64,000 bases of DNA. Source: Novosphingobium sp. (GTDB lineage Bacteria > Pseudomonadota > Alphaproteobacteria > Sphingomonadales > Sphingomonadaceae). Shown here one piece after another: positions 46,361 to 55,459 of this stretch (its first letter is position 1; every line of letters begins with the position of its first letter). Under the pieces are notes generated by a model. It was not told where the DNA came from. It made no database searches and saw nothing but the letters and a program-made list of their open reading frames with translations. Both the position numbers and the translations under genes were made by a program. The stretch is taken from NCBI RefSeq assembly GCF_024642085.1, contig NZ_JAHEBV010000013.1, forward strand, positions 1-64,000. The letters are read 5' to 3'.

Positions 46361-47593
46361 ATGTATAACCTTCTTGCCGGGCTGAAAATCATCGAGGTGT
46401 CGTCCTTCGTCGCTTCGCCAACGGTCGGGCTTTATTGTGCGCAGTTCGGCGCGGACGTTGTACGGGTGGATCACAAGGCGGGCGGGCTCGATTACGACCG
46501 TTATATGATGACCCGCGAAGGGCGCTCGCTGTCGTGGGAGAACCTCAACCGCGGTAAGAAGAGTGTCGCGCTTGACCTGCACTCTGCCGAGGGACGGGAA
46601 CTGCTGGTCGAACTGGTACGCGCCACCGGGCAGATGGTCACCAATTTGCCGGTGAACAGTTTTCTGGCCCATGACAAGGTGGCGTCGGGACGGCCTGACC
46701 TCGTCTCGGTCCGGATCATGGGCTGGCACGATGGACGCCAGGCCATGGATTTCACGGTCAACGCGGCCAGCGGCTATCCCCTGATGACTGGGCCAGAGGA
46801 GTGGGATCCAGCCGTGGCACCGCCGGTCAACCAGGTGCTTCCAGCGTGGGACTTCATTACCGGAGCCTATTGCGCTTTTGCTTTGCTGGCCGGGCTGCGC
46901 CACCGCGATTCCACCGGTAAAGGCGCTGAAATGCGTGTGCCGCTGGGCGACGTGGCGATCGGCACAATGGCCAATGCCGGTGCCATGGCGGAAATGCTTT
47001 ACCGCGGAGGGGACCGTGAACGGCTGGGCAACGCGATCTGGGGCGCATTCGGCCGCGATTTCATCAGCAAGGACGGCAAGCGTTTCATGGTCGCCGCGCT
47101 GACTGCCAAGCAATGGTCGGCCACAGTCGAAGCCTTCGGGCTGGGCAAACCCGTCGCCGCAATGGAGCGCGAACTGGGTGTCGACTTTGCCGCAAGCGAC
47201 CACCACCGCTTCGTCAACCGAGCGCAGCTGTTCGATATGTTTCAAGAGGCCGCTTCGGCCTTCGATTATGCGGAACTTGCCGTGCGCCTGAAAAACGCTG
47301 GCGCCACTTTCGAGCGTTATCGCACGATGTACGAGGCGGCCAAAGACCCCGATCTTGTCGGCAACAATCCGCTGTTTGGTCCCTCGCCCGCCAACCCCAG
47401 CGGCTTTGCCTATCCAGCCACCCGTTCTTTCGCCAATCTTCCCGGCGAGCAGCCGGGCGATCCCAAACCGGCCCCGTACCTGGGCGAGCATAGCGAAGAG
47501 ATCCTGGCCGAACGTCTGGGCCTTTCTTCGGGCCAAGTCGCACGCCTGATTGATCGAGGCGTGGTCGGCACATCTGACAAGGACAGCAAATGA
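46361..47593 (+). CDS. CaiB/BaiF family CoA-transferase
   Basis: A 410-residue class III CoA-transferase. It opens LLAGLKIIEVSSFVASPTVGLYCAQFGADVVRVDHK, a typical CaiB N-terminus in shortened blocks, with SLSWENLNRGKKSVALDLHSAEGRELL later. Members move CoA between acyl groups through an Asp-linked anhydride. The closest style is that of mesaconyl- or bile/steroid-type transferases, but the substrate is unknown. It begins at the base after the acyl-CoA dehydrogenase stop, and its end overlaps the thiolase start by four bases. Confidence 0.9.
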   Translation: MYNLLAGLKIIEVSSFVASPTVGLYCAQFGADVVRVDHKAGGLDYDRYMMTREGRSLSWENLNRGKKSVALDLHSAEGRELLVELVRATGQMVTNLPVNSFLAHDKVASGRPDLVSVRIMGWHDGRQAMDFTVNAASGYPLMTGPEEWDPAVAPPVNQVLPAWDFITGAYCAFALLAGLRHRDSTGKGAEMRVPLGDVAIGTMANAGAMAEMLYRGGDRERLGNAIWGAFGRDFISKDGKRFMVAALTAKQWSATVEAFGLGKPVAAMERELGVDFAASDHHRFVNRAQLFDMFQEAASAFDYAELAVRLKNAGATFERYRTMYEAAKDPDLVGNNPLFGPSPANPSGFAYPATRSFANLPGEQPGDPKPAPYLGEHSEEILAERLGLSSGQVARLIDRGVVGTSDKDSK

Positions 47594-48804
47594 CATCATT
47601 GCGCCGCGCCGCCATCGTCGCCCCGATCCGCACCCCGGTCGGCAAGTTCGGTGGCGCGCTGTCGTCGATCACCGCCGGACAGCTTGGTGCGGTGATCCTC
47701 AAAGCCCTGATAAAGCGCACAGGAATCGATCCCAACCGGGTCGACGATGTAGTCTTCAGTCAGGGGTACGGCAATGGCGAGGCGCCCAGCATCGGGCACT
47801 GGGCATGGTTGCTGGCGGGCCTGCCGGAACAGGTTCCAGGCTATCAGCTGGATCGGCGCTGCGGATCGGGGCTGCAAGCCGTGGTCAACGCAGCGATGAT
47901 GGTCCAGACAGGAATGAGCGATGTGGTCGTTGCAGGCGGCTGCGAAAGCATGTCCAATGTCGAGCATTACTCGACCGATATCCGCAAAGGCGTGCGCGCG
48001 GGCAACCTGACACTGCACGACAGGCTGACCCGCGGCCGCGTGATGAGCCAGCCGATCGAACGCTATGGCGTGATTTCAGGTATGATTGAAACGGCGGAAA
48101 ACCTGGCCAAAGATTGGAATATCAGCCGCGAGGCCTGCGATGAATACGCCGCGCGGAGCCATCAGCGCGCGGCTGCGGCATGGGCGGCGGGCAAGTTTGC
48201 CGATGAACTGGTCCCGGTCGAGGTCCCGCAGAAAAAAGGCGATCCGCTGCTGTTCGACCATGATGAAGGCTACCGCGCCGACGCCACAGTGGAAACCCTG
48301 GGCAAATTGCGCGCATTGGAAGGCGGCGTGGTAACCGCCGGAAATGCCAGCCAGCAGAACGATGCCGCTGCTGCGTGCCTGGTCGTGGCCGAGGACAAGC
48401 TGGAGGAAATGGGGCTTGAACCGATCGCATTCTTTCATTCCGCCGCTGCTGCCGGATGCGATCCCAGCCGGATGGGATTTGGCCCAGTGCCCGCCACTGA
48501 GCGGCTTTTCGCCAAAAACGGTTTGTCGTGGGCCGATATTGGCCTGATCGAATTGAACGAGGCCTTTGCCCCGCAGGTCCTTGCCTGTCTCAGAGGGTGG
48601 GGCTGGGCGGACGACGACAGCCGCCATGAAATGCTCAACGTCAACGGATCGGGGATTTCGCTAGGCCATCCGATTGGAGCGACCGGCGGGCGAATCCTTG
48701 CCAACCTGACCCGCGAAATGCGCCGCCGCAACGTGCGCTATGGGCTGGAAACGATGTGCATCGGCGGCGGGCAGGGCATTGCCGCGGTATTCGAAAAGGC
48801 GTGA
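47590..48804 (+). CDS. Thiolase family protein (acetyl-CoA C-acyltransferase)
   Basis: A 404-residue thiolase. The reactive Cys is in LDRRCGSGLQAVVNAAMM (about residue 91), the His in ISLGHPIGATGGRILANL (about 360), and the second Cys in TMCIGGGQGIAAVFE near the end. Other blocks such as LNEAFAPQVLACLRGWG and [19 protein letters not shown] are typical. It should release acetyl-CoA from a 3-ketoacyl-CoA. It overlaps the CoA-transferase end by four bases and the HTD2-like start by four (GTGA), so the operon is translationally coupled throughout. Confidence 0.95.
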   Translation: MTSLRRAAIVAPIRTPVGKFGGALSSITAGQLGAVILKALIKRTGIDPNRVDDVVFSQGYGNGEAPSIGHWAWLLAGLPEQVPGYQLDRRCGSGLQAVVNAAMMVQTGMSDVVVAGGCESMSNVEHYSTDIRKGVRAGNLTLHDRLTRGRVMSQPIERYGVISGMIETAENLAKDWNISREACDEYAARSHQRAAAAWAAGKFADELVPVEVPQKKGDPLLFDHDEGYRADATVETLGKLRALEGGVVTAGNASQQNDAAAACLVVAEDKLEEMGLEPIAFFHSAAAAGCDPSRMGFGPVPATERLFAKNGLSWADIGLIELNEAFAPQVLACLRGWGWADDDSRHEMLNVNGSGISLGHPIGATGGRILANLTREMRRRNVRYGLETMCIGGGQGIAAVFEKA

Positions 48805-49652
48805 GCGACTGGTCAGCCTGGATCGGGCGCGAAGAAACCCGCCACGACCACGTCGATCCAGGGCAATTCGCGCGCTGGTGCGGCACGCTGGACCGGGTTG
48901 CACCGGGTGATGGCAATGCAGCGCAAGGGTTCCACTGGTGCCTTGGCCTTCCCGATGGTCCTACCGCCAGCCTTGGACCGGATGGCCACCCGGTGCGTGA
49001 TGCCAATGCAGCCACGTTTCTGCCGCCGATACAGCTGCCGCGCCGGATGTGGGCGTCCAGCCGCGTGGAGTTTTTGGCCCCGGTGAAGGTCGATGAGGCG
49101 GTAACGCGTGTCTCGAGAATTCTGTCGGTTTCGGAAAAGACAGGCCAGTCAGGGGCACTCGCATTTGTCGATGTCGCGCATGAAACGAGCGGCAGTGCGG
49201 GCCCATGCGTGCGCGAAGTCCAGACAATCGTTTACCGGGCGCCAGCACAAGCCAGCGCGCCGCCCTCGCCGCCGCCGCCCAGTGAAGGGCTTTTCGATCC
49301 ATCGTCGTGGTCTGTTGAACGGGTTATACTGCCGACCGAGGCATTGCTGTTTCGTTATTCTGCGATCACTTTCAACAGTCACCGCATCCATTATGACCTG
49401 GCCTATGCGCGCGACGTTGAGAAATATCGCGGGCTTGTCGTTCACGGACCCTTGATGGCAACCTTGCTGCTCGACCTGGCTGGGCGCAAGCTTGGCGATA
49501 ACATGCTCAAGACATTCACTTTCCGCGGGGTTTCGCCAGCCATTTGCGGAGAAATGCTGCGCCTTGTGCTGCGCAGCAACCATGCAGCATTAGAGTTTGG
49601 CATTTATTCTGCCGATGGCCGTCAGGTGATGAGCGCCAGCGCAACCACCTGA
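48801..49652 (+). CDS. HTD2/mesaconyl-C4-CoA hydratase-like double hot-dog protein
   Basis: A 283-residue hydratase with two hot-dog regions. The N-terminal half includes LPPIQLPRRMWASSRVEFLAP, and the C-terminal half has the catalytic segment RYSAITFNSHRIHYDLAYAR followed by GLVVHGPLMATLLLDLAG, matching HTD2 and mesaconyl-C4-CoA hydratase. It would add water to an enoyl-CoA or dehydrate a 3-hydroxyacyl-CoA. It is the last gene of the acyl-CoA operon; GTG at 48801 overlaps the thiolase stop. It converges directly on arfB with no bases between the stops. Confidence 0.88.
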   Translation: MSDWSAWIGREETRHDHVDPGQFARWCGTLDRVAPGDGNAAQGFHWCLGLPDGPTASLGPDGHPVRDANAATFLPPIQLPRRMWASSRVEFLAPVKVDEAVTRVSRILSVSEKTGQSGALAFVDVAHETSGSAGPCVREVQTIVYRAPAQASAPPSPPPPSEGLFDPSSWSVERVILPTEALLFRYSAITFNSHRIHYDLAYARDVEKYRGLVVHGPLMATLLLDLAGRKLGDNMLKTFTFRGVSPAICGEMLRLVLRSNHAALEFGIYSADGRQVMSASATT

Positions 49653-50072
49653 TCAGTCGAAACGTACCTTGCCCCGTCCGGCCTTTACTGCGCCGCGTTT
49701 CTTCTTGCCGTCCAGCCGCTCACCCTTGTTTATCCGGTTGAGGCGGCTCTTTGCGCGTTTTTCAGGAAGATTGAACGCATCTTCAATGAGCGCCGACAGG
49801 CGCGAGCGGGCGTCTTCGCGGTTGGCTTCCTGCGTGCGGAATCGCTGAGCGCTCAGCAGCAGTTCGCCTTTGATCGTCATGCGGCTTCCGGCAAGGGTCT
49901 TCAGCCGCTGGAAAACCTCGACCGGCAGACGCAAGGCATAAACATCGACGCGCAATTGGACCGCCGTCGCCACCTTGTTGACGTTTTGTCCACCCGGGCC
50001 GGAAGAGGCGGTGAAGCTTTCGCTTGCCAGCGCCTGAGCCCGCTGTACCGCTTCATGTACAAGCGTCGACAT
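49653..50072 (-). CDS. arfB: Alternative ribosome-rescue factor, peptidyl-tRNA hydrolase ArfB
   Basis: A 139-residue protein of the class-I release-factor fold. ASESFTASSGPGGQNVNKVAT holds the GGQ motif (residues about 28-30) that hydrolyses peptidyl-tRNA on stalled ribosomes. The C-terminus is a long basic tail (RAKSRLNRINKGERLDGKKKRG) that fits the empty mRNA channel, as in YaeJ. The ATG at 50072 overlaps the rluA-type gene by 20 bases; longer in-frame starts run back into that gene and are not used. Confidence 0.94.
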   Translation of the reverse strand: MSTLVHEAVQRAQALASESFTASSGPGGQNVNKVATAVQLRVDVYALRLPVEVFQRLKTLAGSRMTIKGELLLSAQRFRTQEANREDARSRLSALIEDAFNLPEKRAKSRLNRINKGERLDGKKKRGAVKAGRGKVRFD

Positions 50073-50721
50073 CGCCAAAACCCAGAGCGGCGAAATCGGC
50101 GGGAATTGGCGCGCGGGCCGTAACTGCGGCCTTGCCTTCGCGCGGAACCGTAAGCGCCAGCGCGTGAAGCATGGTGCGCGCTGCGCCGCTGCCGCTACCA
50201 TAGACCGGATCTCCCAGCAGGGCCTCGCCAAACGTTTCGGCAGCGTGGACGCGAATCTGGTGGGTGCGCCCGGTTTCGGGGCGGAACTCGACCAAGGTCA
50301 GGCTGCCGTGGTCTTGCACCTTGCGCCAGTGGGTGATCGAGGGCTTACCCTTTTTCGCGGCAATCATCCGCCAGCCTTTTTCGGCGCTGCTGATTTTGGT
50401 GAGCGCAAGTTCAATTGTTCCCGCGTCGTCTCCGACTGGTCCGGCAACGATGCCGAGATAAATTTTATCCACTGTGCGCGCTTCGAACGCGGCATTGAAC
50501 CGTTTAAGCGCCTTGGGATTGCGTGCCAGCAAAAGACAGCCAGACGTATCGGTATCGATCCGGTGGACCGGAACCGGCGCGCGCTGGAAGCCGAGCTTCA
50601 AATCTTCGAGATGCGCCTCCAGGCTCAGACCTCCGGCGCGGGGACGCTCGATCGGCAGGCCGGCTGGCTTGTCGATTACCAGCGCTTCGCCGTCTTCGAA
50701 CAGGATAGGTATTGCGTTCAT
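50053..50721 (-). CDS. RluA family RNA pseudouridine synthase
   Basis: A 222-residue pseudouridine synthase. The catalytic Asp is in VHRIDTDTSGCLLLARN (about residues 52-68, HRLDxxTSG type). Others are ALVIDKPAGLPIE near the N-terminus and RPETGRTHQIRVH and LLGDPVYG in the second half. It isomerises uridines in rRNA or tRNA; the target is not clear. It lacks an S4 domain and is short for the family. The ATG at 50721 overlaps the aminotransferase end by four bases, and its own tail overlaps arfB. Confidence 0.93.
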   Translation of the reverse strand: MNAIPILFEDGEALVIDKPAGLPIERPRAGGLSLEAHLEDLKLGFQRAPVPVHRIDTDTSGCLLLARNPKALKRFNAAFEARTVDKIYLGIVAGPVGDDAGTIELALTKISSAEKGWRMIAAKKGKPSITHWRKVQDHGSLTLVEFRPETGRTHQIRVHAAETFGEALLGDPVYGSGSGAARTMLHALALTVPREGKAAVTARAPIPADFAALGFGDVDACT

Positions 50722-51884
50722 CTGAGGGCCTTTGCAAGGCGGCGGCACGCATCGTCCAGCGTTGCCTGATCGGCGGCAAAACTGATCCGGAAGCCGGCCT
50801 TTCCGCCAAATGCCGATGCCGCCACAACGGCCACTCCGTGATCGAGAAAGTGCAAACAAAGCGCCTCGTCATCGCCAAACCGCGACATATGGGGCGCGGC
50901 ATCGACCAGGCAATAGAACGCGCCATCGGGCGCCGGAGTAGACAGGCCGGGGATCGCGTTGATGGCGCTTACCACCGTGTCGCGTCGGGTGCGGAACTGG
51001 CCGCACCAGTCCGCCAGATAACCTTGCGGGCCTTCGAAAGCGGCCACGGCGGCGGCCTGGCTGATCGAACAGGGGTTGCCCGATGAATGCGACTGAAGCT
51101 TGGCCATAGCCATGATCAGCCAGCCAGGCCCGGCGCTGACACCGATGCGAAAGCCGGTCATGGCATGGCTTTTGGATACGCCGGACACGGTGAGCACGCG
51201 GTTGGCCAGGTCGGGCCGCAATGCGGCCAGCGTAACGTGACGGCCCGCCAGATAGCGCAGCGGCGCATAGATATCGTCCGACAGGACCATGACATGCGGG
51301 TGGCGATCCAGGACGTTGGCGATCTTGCCAAGGTCATCGGCCGAGTAGACCGAGCCGGTCGGGTTGCCGGGGCTGTTGAGCAGCAGCCAGCGCGTGCGCG
51401 GGGTGATCAAGGCATCAAGCTGTTCTGCCGTGATGCGGTATCCCCCTGCGGCGTCGGTTGGCACGTCGACCGGGACGCCGCCGGCAAAACGAACGATTTC
51501 GGGATAGCTGACCCACCACGGCGCCGGGATCAGCACCTCGTCGCCGGGATCAAGCGTCGCCAGCAGCGCGTGGAATATGGCCTGCTTGCCGCCCGAACTG
51601 ACGATTACGGTTTCGGGCACGGTCGCAATGCCCAGATCGCGTTGGAAATGCAGCGCCGCCGCGGTTCGCAGAGCAATGGTTCCGGCCACCGGTGTATAAC
51701 GGGTCTGGCCTTCGTCGATGGCGCGCTTGGCAGCGTCGGCCACGTGGGGCGGAGTTGCGAAATCGGGTTCGCCAACCGATAGCGAAATGATGTCGCGGCC
51801 CGCTGCGCGAAGCGCGCTGGCCCGGTCTGTCATGCCAGTGGTGCGCGACGGTGCAATTCGCGAAAGGGCAGCCGAGGTCTTCAT
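50718..51884 (-). CDS. Pyridoxal-phosphate aminotransferase, class I (aspartate aminotransferase-like)
   Basis: A 388-residue fold-type I aminotransferase. The PLP lysine is in TVSGVSKSHAMTGFRIG (about residue 232), the Asn-Pro-Thr loop is LLNSPGNPTGSVYSADDL (about 169-186), and DIISLSVGEPDFATPP is the usual opening. It resembles AspB/prephenate-type aspartate aminotransferases, though the substrate is not fixed by sequence. It overlaps the pabBC gene by four bases and the RNA-modification gene by four, so it is in the middle of a translationally coupled run with mixed functions. Confidence 0.92.
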   Translation of the reverse strand: MKTSAALSRIAPSRTTGMTDRASALRAAGRDIISLSVGEPDFATPPHVADAAKRAIDEGQTRYTPVAGTIALRTAAALHFQRDLGIATVPETVIVSSGGKQAIFHALLATLDPGDEVLIPAPWWVSYPEIVRFAGGVPVDVPTDAAGGYRITAEQLDALITPRTRWLLLNSPGNPTGSVYSADDLGKIANVLDRHPHVMVLSDDIYAPLRYLAGRHVTLAALRPDLANRVLTVSGVSKSHAMTGFRIGVSAGPGWLIMAMAKLQSHSSGNPCSISQAAAVAAFEGPQGYLADWCGQFRTRRDTVVSAINAIPGLSTPAPDGAFYCLVDAAPHMSRFGDDEALCLHFLDHGVAVVAASAFGGKAGFRISFAADQATLDDACRRLAKALR

Positions 51885-53665
51885 AGCAGCCGCGCCGGCA
51901 TCAGGCCGCGCAAGGCGTTGCCGATAAGGAAGCCCCCTTCCAGATCGTCCAGCGTCACCTCCCCTTCAATTGCGCGGCCCTCGGCAAGCTGTGACGCGCG
52001 CAGCACACCCGGTAGCAGGCCCAGTGCAATTGGCGGCGTGACCAGAAGATCGCCGCGCTGGACGAACAGGCTGGTAAAGCAGCCTTCGGTCATGAGGCCG
52101 TCGTCGCGCAGGAACAGCGCTTCGTGCGCCCCGGCCTGCTGCGCTACTTTCAGGCCCTCGTCGTAAAATCCCCGGTCGCTGGTCTTGTGCCGCAGGCGCC
52201 AGTCGCCGGTATCGACCGGCAAACGCAGCACGGCACACAGCGCCGGGTCGGGCAGCGCCGGGGGCAGCGGTGAAAGGTCGAGCGTGTAGGCGCCGCTACG
52301 CGCCACGCACAGCCGCAGCCGCGCAGACTTTTCAGCATCGAAACACAGCGCCTGAATGGCGTTGCGCACGGCATGGCGATCAAACGCGAAGCCCATCTCG
52401 GCAGCGCTGACCTTGATCCGTTCAAGATGCAGTTCGAGCAGCGGGATGCCATCATCGGGCGTGAACCGCATCGTCTCGATCAAATCGGCACCGGTGGCAC
52501 CCAAGCGAACAAATCCCCCTTTGACCAGACATTCCCGCCATTCCGGCAGGCAGTCCGAATCCGCAACAATCGCCGAGCCGACGCCCAGCACGGCACGGCC
52601 CTGGCCGTCTTCCCCCGGCGTCAGGCGCAAAGTACGGATTGCCACATTGAACGCGGTCTCGCCAGCAGGATCAATCCGCCCGATTGCCCCGCAATAGGGA
52701 CCACGCGCATCCCGTTCGTGCGCCTGGATCAGTTCCATCGCGCGGATCTTGGGAGCGCCGGTGATCGAACCGCACGGAAACAGTGCACGCACGACATCGG
52801 CCGCACTTCGCCCGGGCTGGAGCCGCGCGGTGACAGTGGTGACCATCTGATGCACCGTCGGATAGCTTTCGACCGCGAAGGGCTGATCAACCTTGACGCT
52901 GCCCGGCTGGGCGACACGCGACAGATCATTGCGGAGAAGATCGACGATCATCAGGTTTTCTGCGCGGTCCTTGACCGAAGCGGCCAGTTCATCGCGCAGC
53001 GCGGCATCCTGCGCCGCATCGCGTCCGCGCGGGCGGGTGCCTTTCATCGGCTTGACCCGGACGGCATCGTCCTTGGCCGCAAAGAACAGTTCTGGCGAGA
53101 GGCTGAGCAGCCAGTGCGACCCGTCAAACAACACCCCGCCATAGCCCGCGCCTGCCGCCGGGCGCAGCCGCGCATAGAGCGCCAGCGGATCGCCGCGGTA
53201 TGATCCGGCAAGCGGGAAGGTCAGGTTGACCTGATAGATATCGCCAGCCGTAATCGCATCTTCCACCGCAGCAAAGGCGCAGCCATAGCCGCCAGGCGAC
53301 AGAGCGGGGTCAAGCGGGCCAACGCTGGCCAGTCCCGGCGCCTGTCTGTGTAGCCAGGCCGGAACATCGGCCGCCTCGATCGGCTGGTAGCCAGCGAAGG
53401 CGGCGAACCACACCAGCGGCCCGTTCGCCCCGGTGCGCTGTGCTGCGAGGGGAGACAGCCTGTCCTCAAGCGCCAGCCCAGCCTCATAGGCCAGATAACC
53501 CGCCAGGTGATGGCCCTGCGCGCGCAGCGCTTCGATCCGCTCGAACGCTGGAACAACCTCATCCGCGCGGCGGGCAACCACCACCTCAAGCGGGCCTTGA
53601 TATAGCCGCGCGGCACTGGCCCCGTCGGGGCGGGCATCGTCAAGCAGGATGAACGGCTGGGCCAT
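51881..53665 (-). CDS. pabBC: Fused aminodeoxychorismate synthase component I and 4-amino-4-deoxychorismate lyase
   Basis: A 594-residue fusion for the two late steps of p-aminobenzoate (folate) synthesis. The PabB part (about residues 1-375) has the K-containing [10 protein letters not shown] block (near residue 205), [30 protein letters not shown] and [10 protein letters not shown]. The lyase part (about 385-594) is a fold-type IV PLP enzyme starting [18 protein letters not shown], with [20 protein letters not shown] and [12 protein letters not shown]. No PabA (glutaminase) is next to it. The start at 53665 ([10 protein letters not shown]) is preferred over the ATG 13 codons upstream. Confidence 0.95.
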   Translation of the reverse strand: MAQPFILLDDARPDGASAARLYQGPLEVVVARRADEVVPAFERIEALRAQGHHLAGYLAYEAGLALEDRLSPLAAQRTGANGPLVWFAAFAGYQPIEAADVPAWLHRQAPGLASVGPLDPALSPGGYGCAFAAVEDAITAGDIYQVNLTFPLAGSYRGDPLALYARLRPAAGAGYGGVLFDGSHWLLSLSPELFFAAKDDAVRVKPMKGTRPRGRDAAQDAALRDELAASVKDRAENLMIVDLLRNDLSRVAQPGSVKVDQPFAVESYPTVHQMVTTVTARLQPGRSAADVVRALFPCGSITGAPKIRAMELIQAHERDARGPYCGAIGRIDPAGETAFNVAIRTLRLTPGEDGQGRAVLGVGSAIVADSDCLPEWRECLVKGGFVRLGATGADLIETMRFTPDDGIPLLELHLERIKVSAAEMGFAFDRHAVRNAIQALCFDAEKSARLRLCVARSGAYTLDLSPLPPALPDPALCAVLRLPVDTGDWRLRHKTSDRGFYDEGLKVAQQAGAHEALFLRDDGLMTEGCFTSLFVQRGDLLVTPPIALGLLPGVLRASQLAEGRAIEGEVTLDDLEGGFLIGNALRGLMPARLL

Positions 53666-53782
53666 GGCGAGGCGGCTTCTAGCCGTGCTTTTCCCGACTT
53701 GCAAAAAGCCTCTCGCTCTAGGCTTCCGGCCAGTCTATTCGGGATCAGAAACACAGGTTTGGCAGCGGGAGCTTTGGCCACA

Positions 53783-55357
53783 ATGGACGACATCTATCTT
53801 GGCCTTGGCGCCAATGGCGAACGGCAGATGCTCAAACTGGGGAAAGCCAACCGGCACGGACTGGTGGCCGGCGCCACGGGCACCGGCAAAACCGTTACGC
53901 TCCAGTGCATGGCTGAGCAGTTTTCCGTCCAGGGCGTGCCGGTTTTCCTGGCCGATGTTAAGGGCGATCTGTCAGGCATCTGCATGGCCGGCAGCGACAG
54001 CTTCGCCCATGCCGACAAGATCAAGGCACGCGCAGACGAATTGGGAATCTCTCCGTTTGAATACCATGATAACCCGGCGGTTTTCTGGGATCTTTACGGC
54101 AAGAAGGGCCACCCGATCCGCACGACCGTTTCGGAAATGGGCCCGCTGCTGCTCTCGCGCCTGCTTGGCCTTAACGAAACGCAGGAAGGTGTTCTGACGG
54201 TCTGCTTCAAGTGGGCCGACGACAACGGTTTGCTCCTCCTCGATTTCGACGATCTGCAGCAGGTGCTGATGACCTGCGGTGAACAGGCGAGCGAACTGGC
54301 AACTACCTATGGCAACATATCAAAGGCCAGCGTCGGCACGATCCAGCGCCAGTTGCTGTCATTCGAAAGCCAGGGTGCGGATCTGTTCTTTGGCGAACCG
54401 GCGTTCGAGATCAACGATTTCATGCGCTGCGATGACAGCGGCAAGGGGATAATCAACATCCTCGCCGCCGATCAGCTTATGCAGAGCCCGAAGCTTTACG
54501 CGACCTTCCTGCTGTGGCTGCTGTCCGAACTGTTCGAAGCGCTGCCAGAAGTGGGCGATCCCGAAAAGCCCAAGCTGGTGTTCTTCTTTGATGAGGCCCA
54601 TCTGCTGTTCGACGATGCCCCCCAGGCGTTGTTCGACAAGGTTGAACAGGTCGTGCGCCTGATCCGGTCGAAAGGTGTGGGCGTCTATTTCATCTCGCAG
54701 AATCCGATCGATATCCCTGAAAAAATAGCCGGACAGCTAGGCAACCGGGTTCAGCACGCTCTGCGCGCGTTCACCCCGCGCGACCAAAAAGCGATCAAGG
54801 CTGCATCGGAAACCTTCCGCATCAACAAGGATCTCGACGTCGAAACCGCGATCACCGAATTGAAGGTTGGCGAAGCATTGGTCTCGACGCTGGACGATGA
54901 TGGCGCGCCCACCGTGGTCCAGCGCACGCTTATTGCCCCGCCGCGCAGTCGCCTTGGTCCGGTGACCGACAAGGAACGGGCGATCATCCAGTCAATCAGC
55001 CCGTTCGATGGAAAGTATGATACGGCTGTCAACCGCGAAAGCGCAGCCGAGGTGCTAAGCCAGAAGGCCGCCGATGCTGCCGCTGCGGCGCATGTGGTCG
55101 AAAAGCAGGGCGAGACTGCCCAGCGCGCGCAGCCCCGCGCGACGCCCAGCATGTGGGAAAAGGCGGGCAAGGCGGCATTCGGCGCGGCAGCAGCGTCAGC
55201 CGGGACCATGGTTGCGCGCCAGATGAGCGGGCGGCGGTCCAGCGGATCGCCGGCGGCTTCGGCGGCCAGCGCGGCGGCCGGTGCGATTGGCACGGCTCTT
55301 GGCGGGGCCATGCTGGGCCGGTTCGCGCGTGGGCTTTTGGGCGGCCTGCTGCGCTGA
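53783..55357 (+). CDS. HerA/YjgR-like (DUF853) ATPase
   Basis: A 524-residue ATPase. Walker A is GATGTGKT (residues 30-37), then [31 protein letters not shown] (Walker B, about 272-286), and [30 protein letters not shown] (sensor/arginine region). These match the helicase-HerA-like C-terminal family YjgR/DUF853. The C-terminal 90 residues are a low-complexity Ala/Gly tail rich in small residues ([20 protein letters not shown]). The role is unclear; a DNA- or protein-translocating hexamer is typical of the fold. Start chosen at 53783 as [13 protein letters not shown] is the usual start. Confidence 0.92.
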   Translation: MDDIYLGLGANGERQMLKLGKANRHGLVAGATGTGKTVTLQCMAEQFSVQGVPVFLADVKGDLSGICMAGSDSFAHADKIKARADELGISPFEYHDNPAVFWDLYGKKGHPIRTTVSEMGPLLLSRLLGLNETQEGVLTVCFKWADDNGLLLLDFDDLQQVLMTCGEQASELATTYGNISKASVGTIQRQLLSFESQGADLFFGEPAFEINDFMRCDDSGKGIINILAADQLMQSPKLYATFLLWLLSELFEALPEVGDPEKPKLVFFFDEAHLLFDDAPQALFDKVEQVVRLIRSKGVGVYFISQNPIDIPEKIAGQLGNRVQHALRAFTPRDQKAIKAASETFRINKDLDVETAITELKVGEALVSTLDDDGAPTVVQRTLIAPPRSRLGPVTDKERAIIQSISPFDGKYDTAVNRESAAEVLSQKAADAAAAAHVVEKQGETAQRAQPRATPSMWEKAGKAAFGAAAASAGTMVARQMSGRRSSGSPAASAASAAAGAIGTALGGAMLGRFARGLLGGLLR

Positions 55358-55386
55358 TCGAAGTGTAAACGCGTTTCGTCGAGGCG

Positions 55387-55408
55387 GCTGGTTGCAATTG
55401 CAACCAGC
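55387..55408. promoter_or_regulatory. 22-bp perfect palindrome upstream of the M1 peptidase
   Basis: GCTGGTTGCAA is followed immediately by its own reverse complement, giving 22 bases of perfect dyad with no spacer. It lies 29 bases after the YjgR-like gene and 51 before the peptidase start. There is no T-run beside it, so an operator is more likely than a terminator. No regulator gene is adjacent. Confidence 0.55.
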
Positions 55409-55459
55409 ATCGGCTGTGTCCTGCGGGGAATTGACACGATTACCCGAGGGATTCCCAAT

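Noticed and set aside
55431..55436. TTGACA before the M1 aminopeptidase as a -35 element.
   Set aside because: Only about 24 bases remain to the start codon, too few for a -10 and leader; more likely chance.
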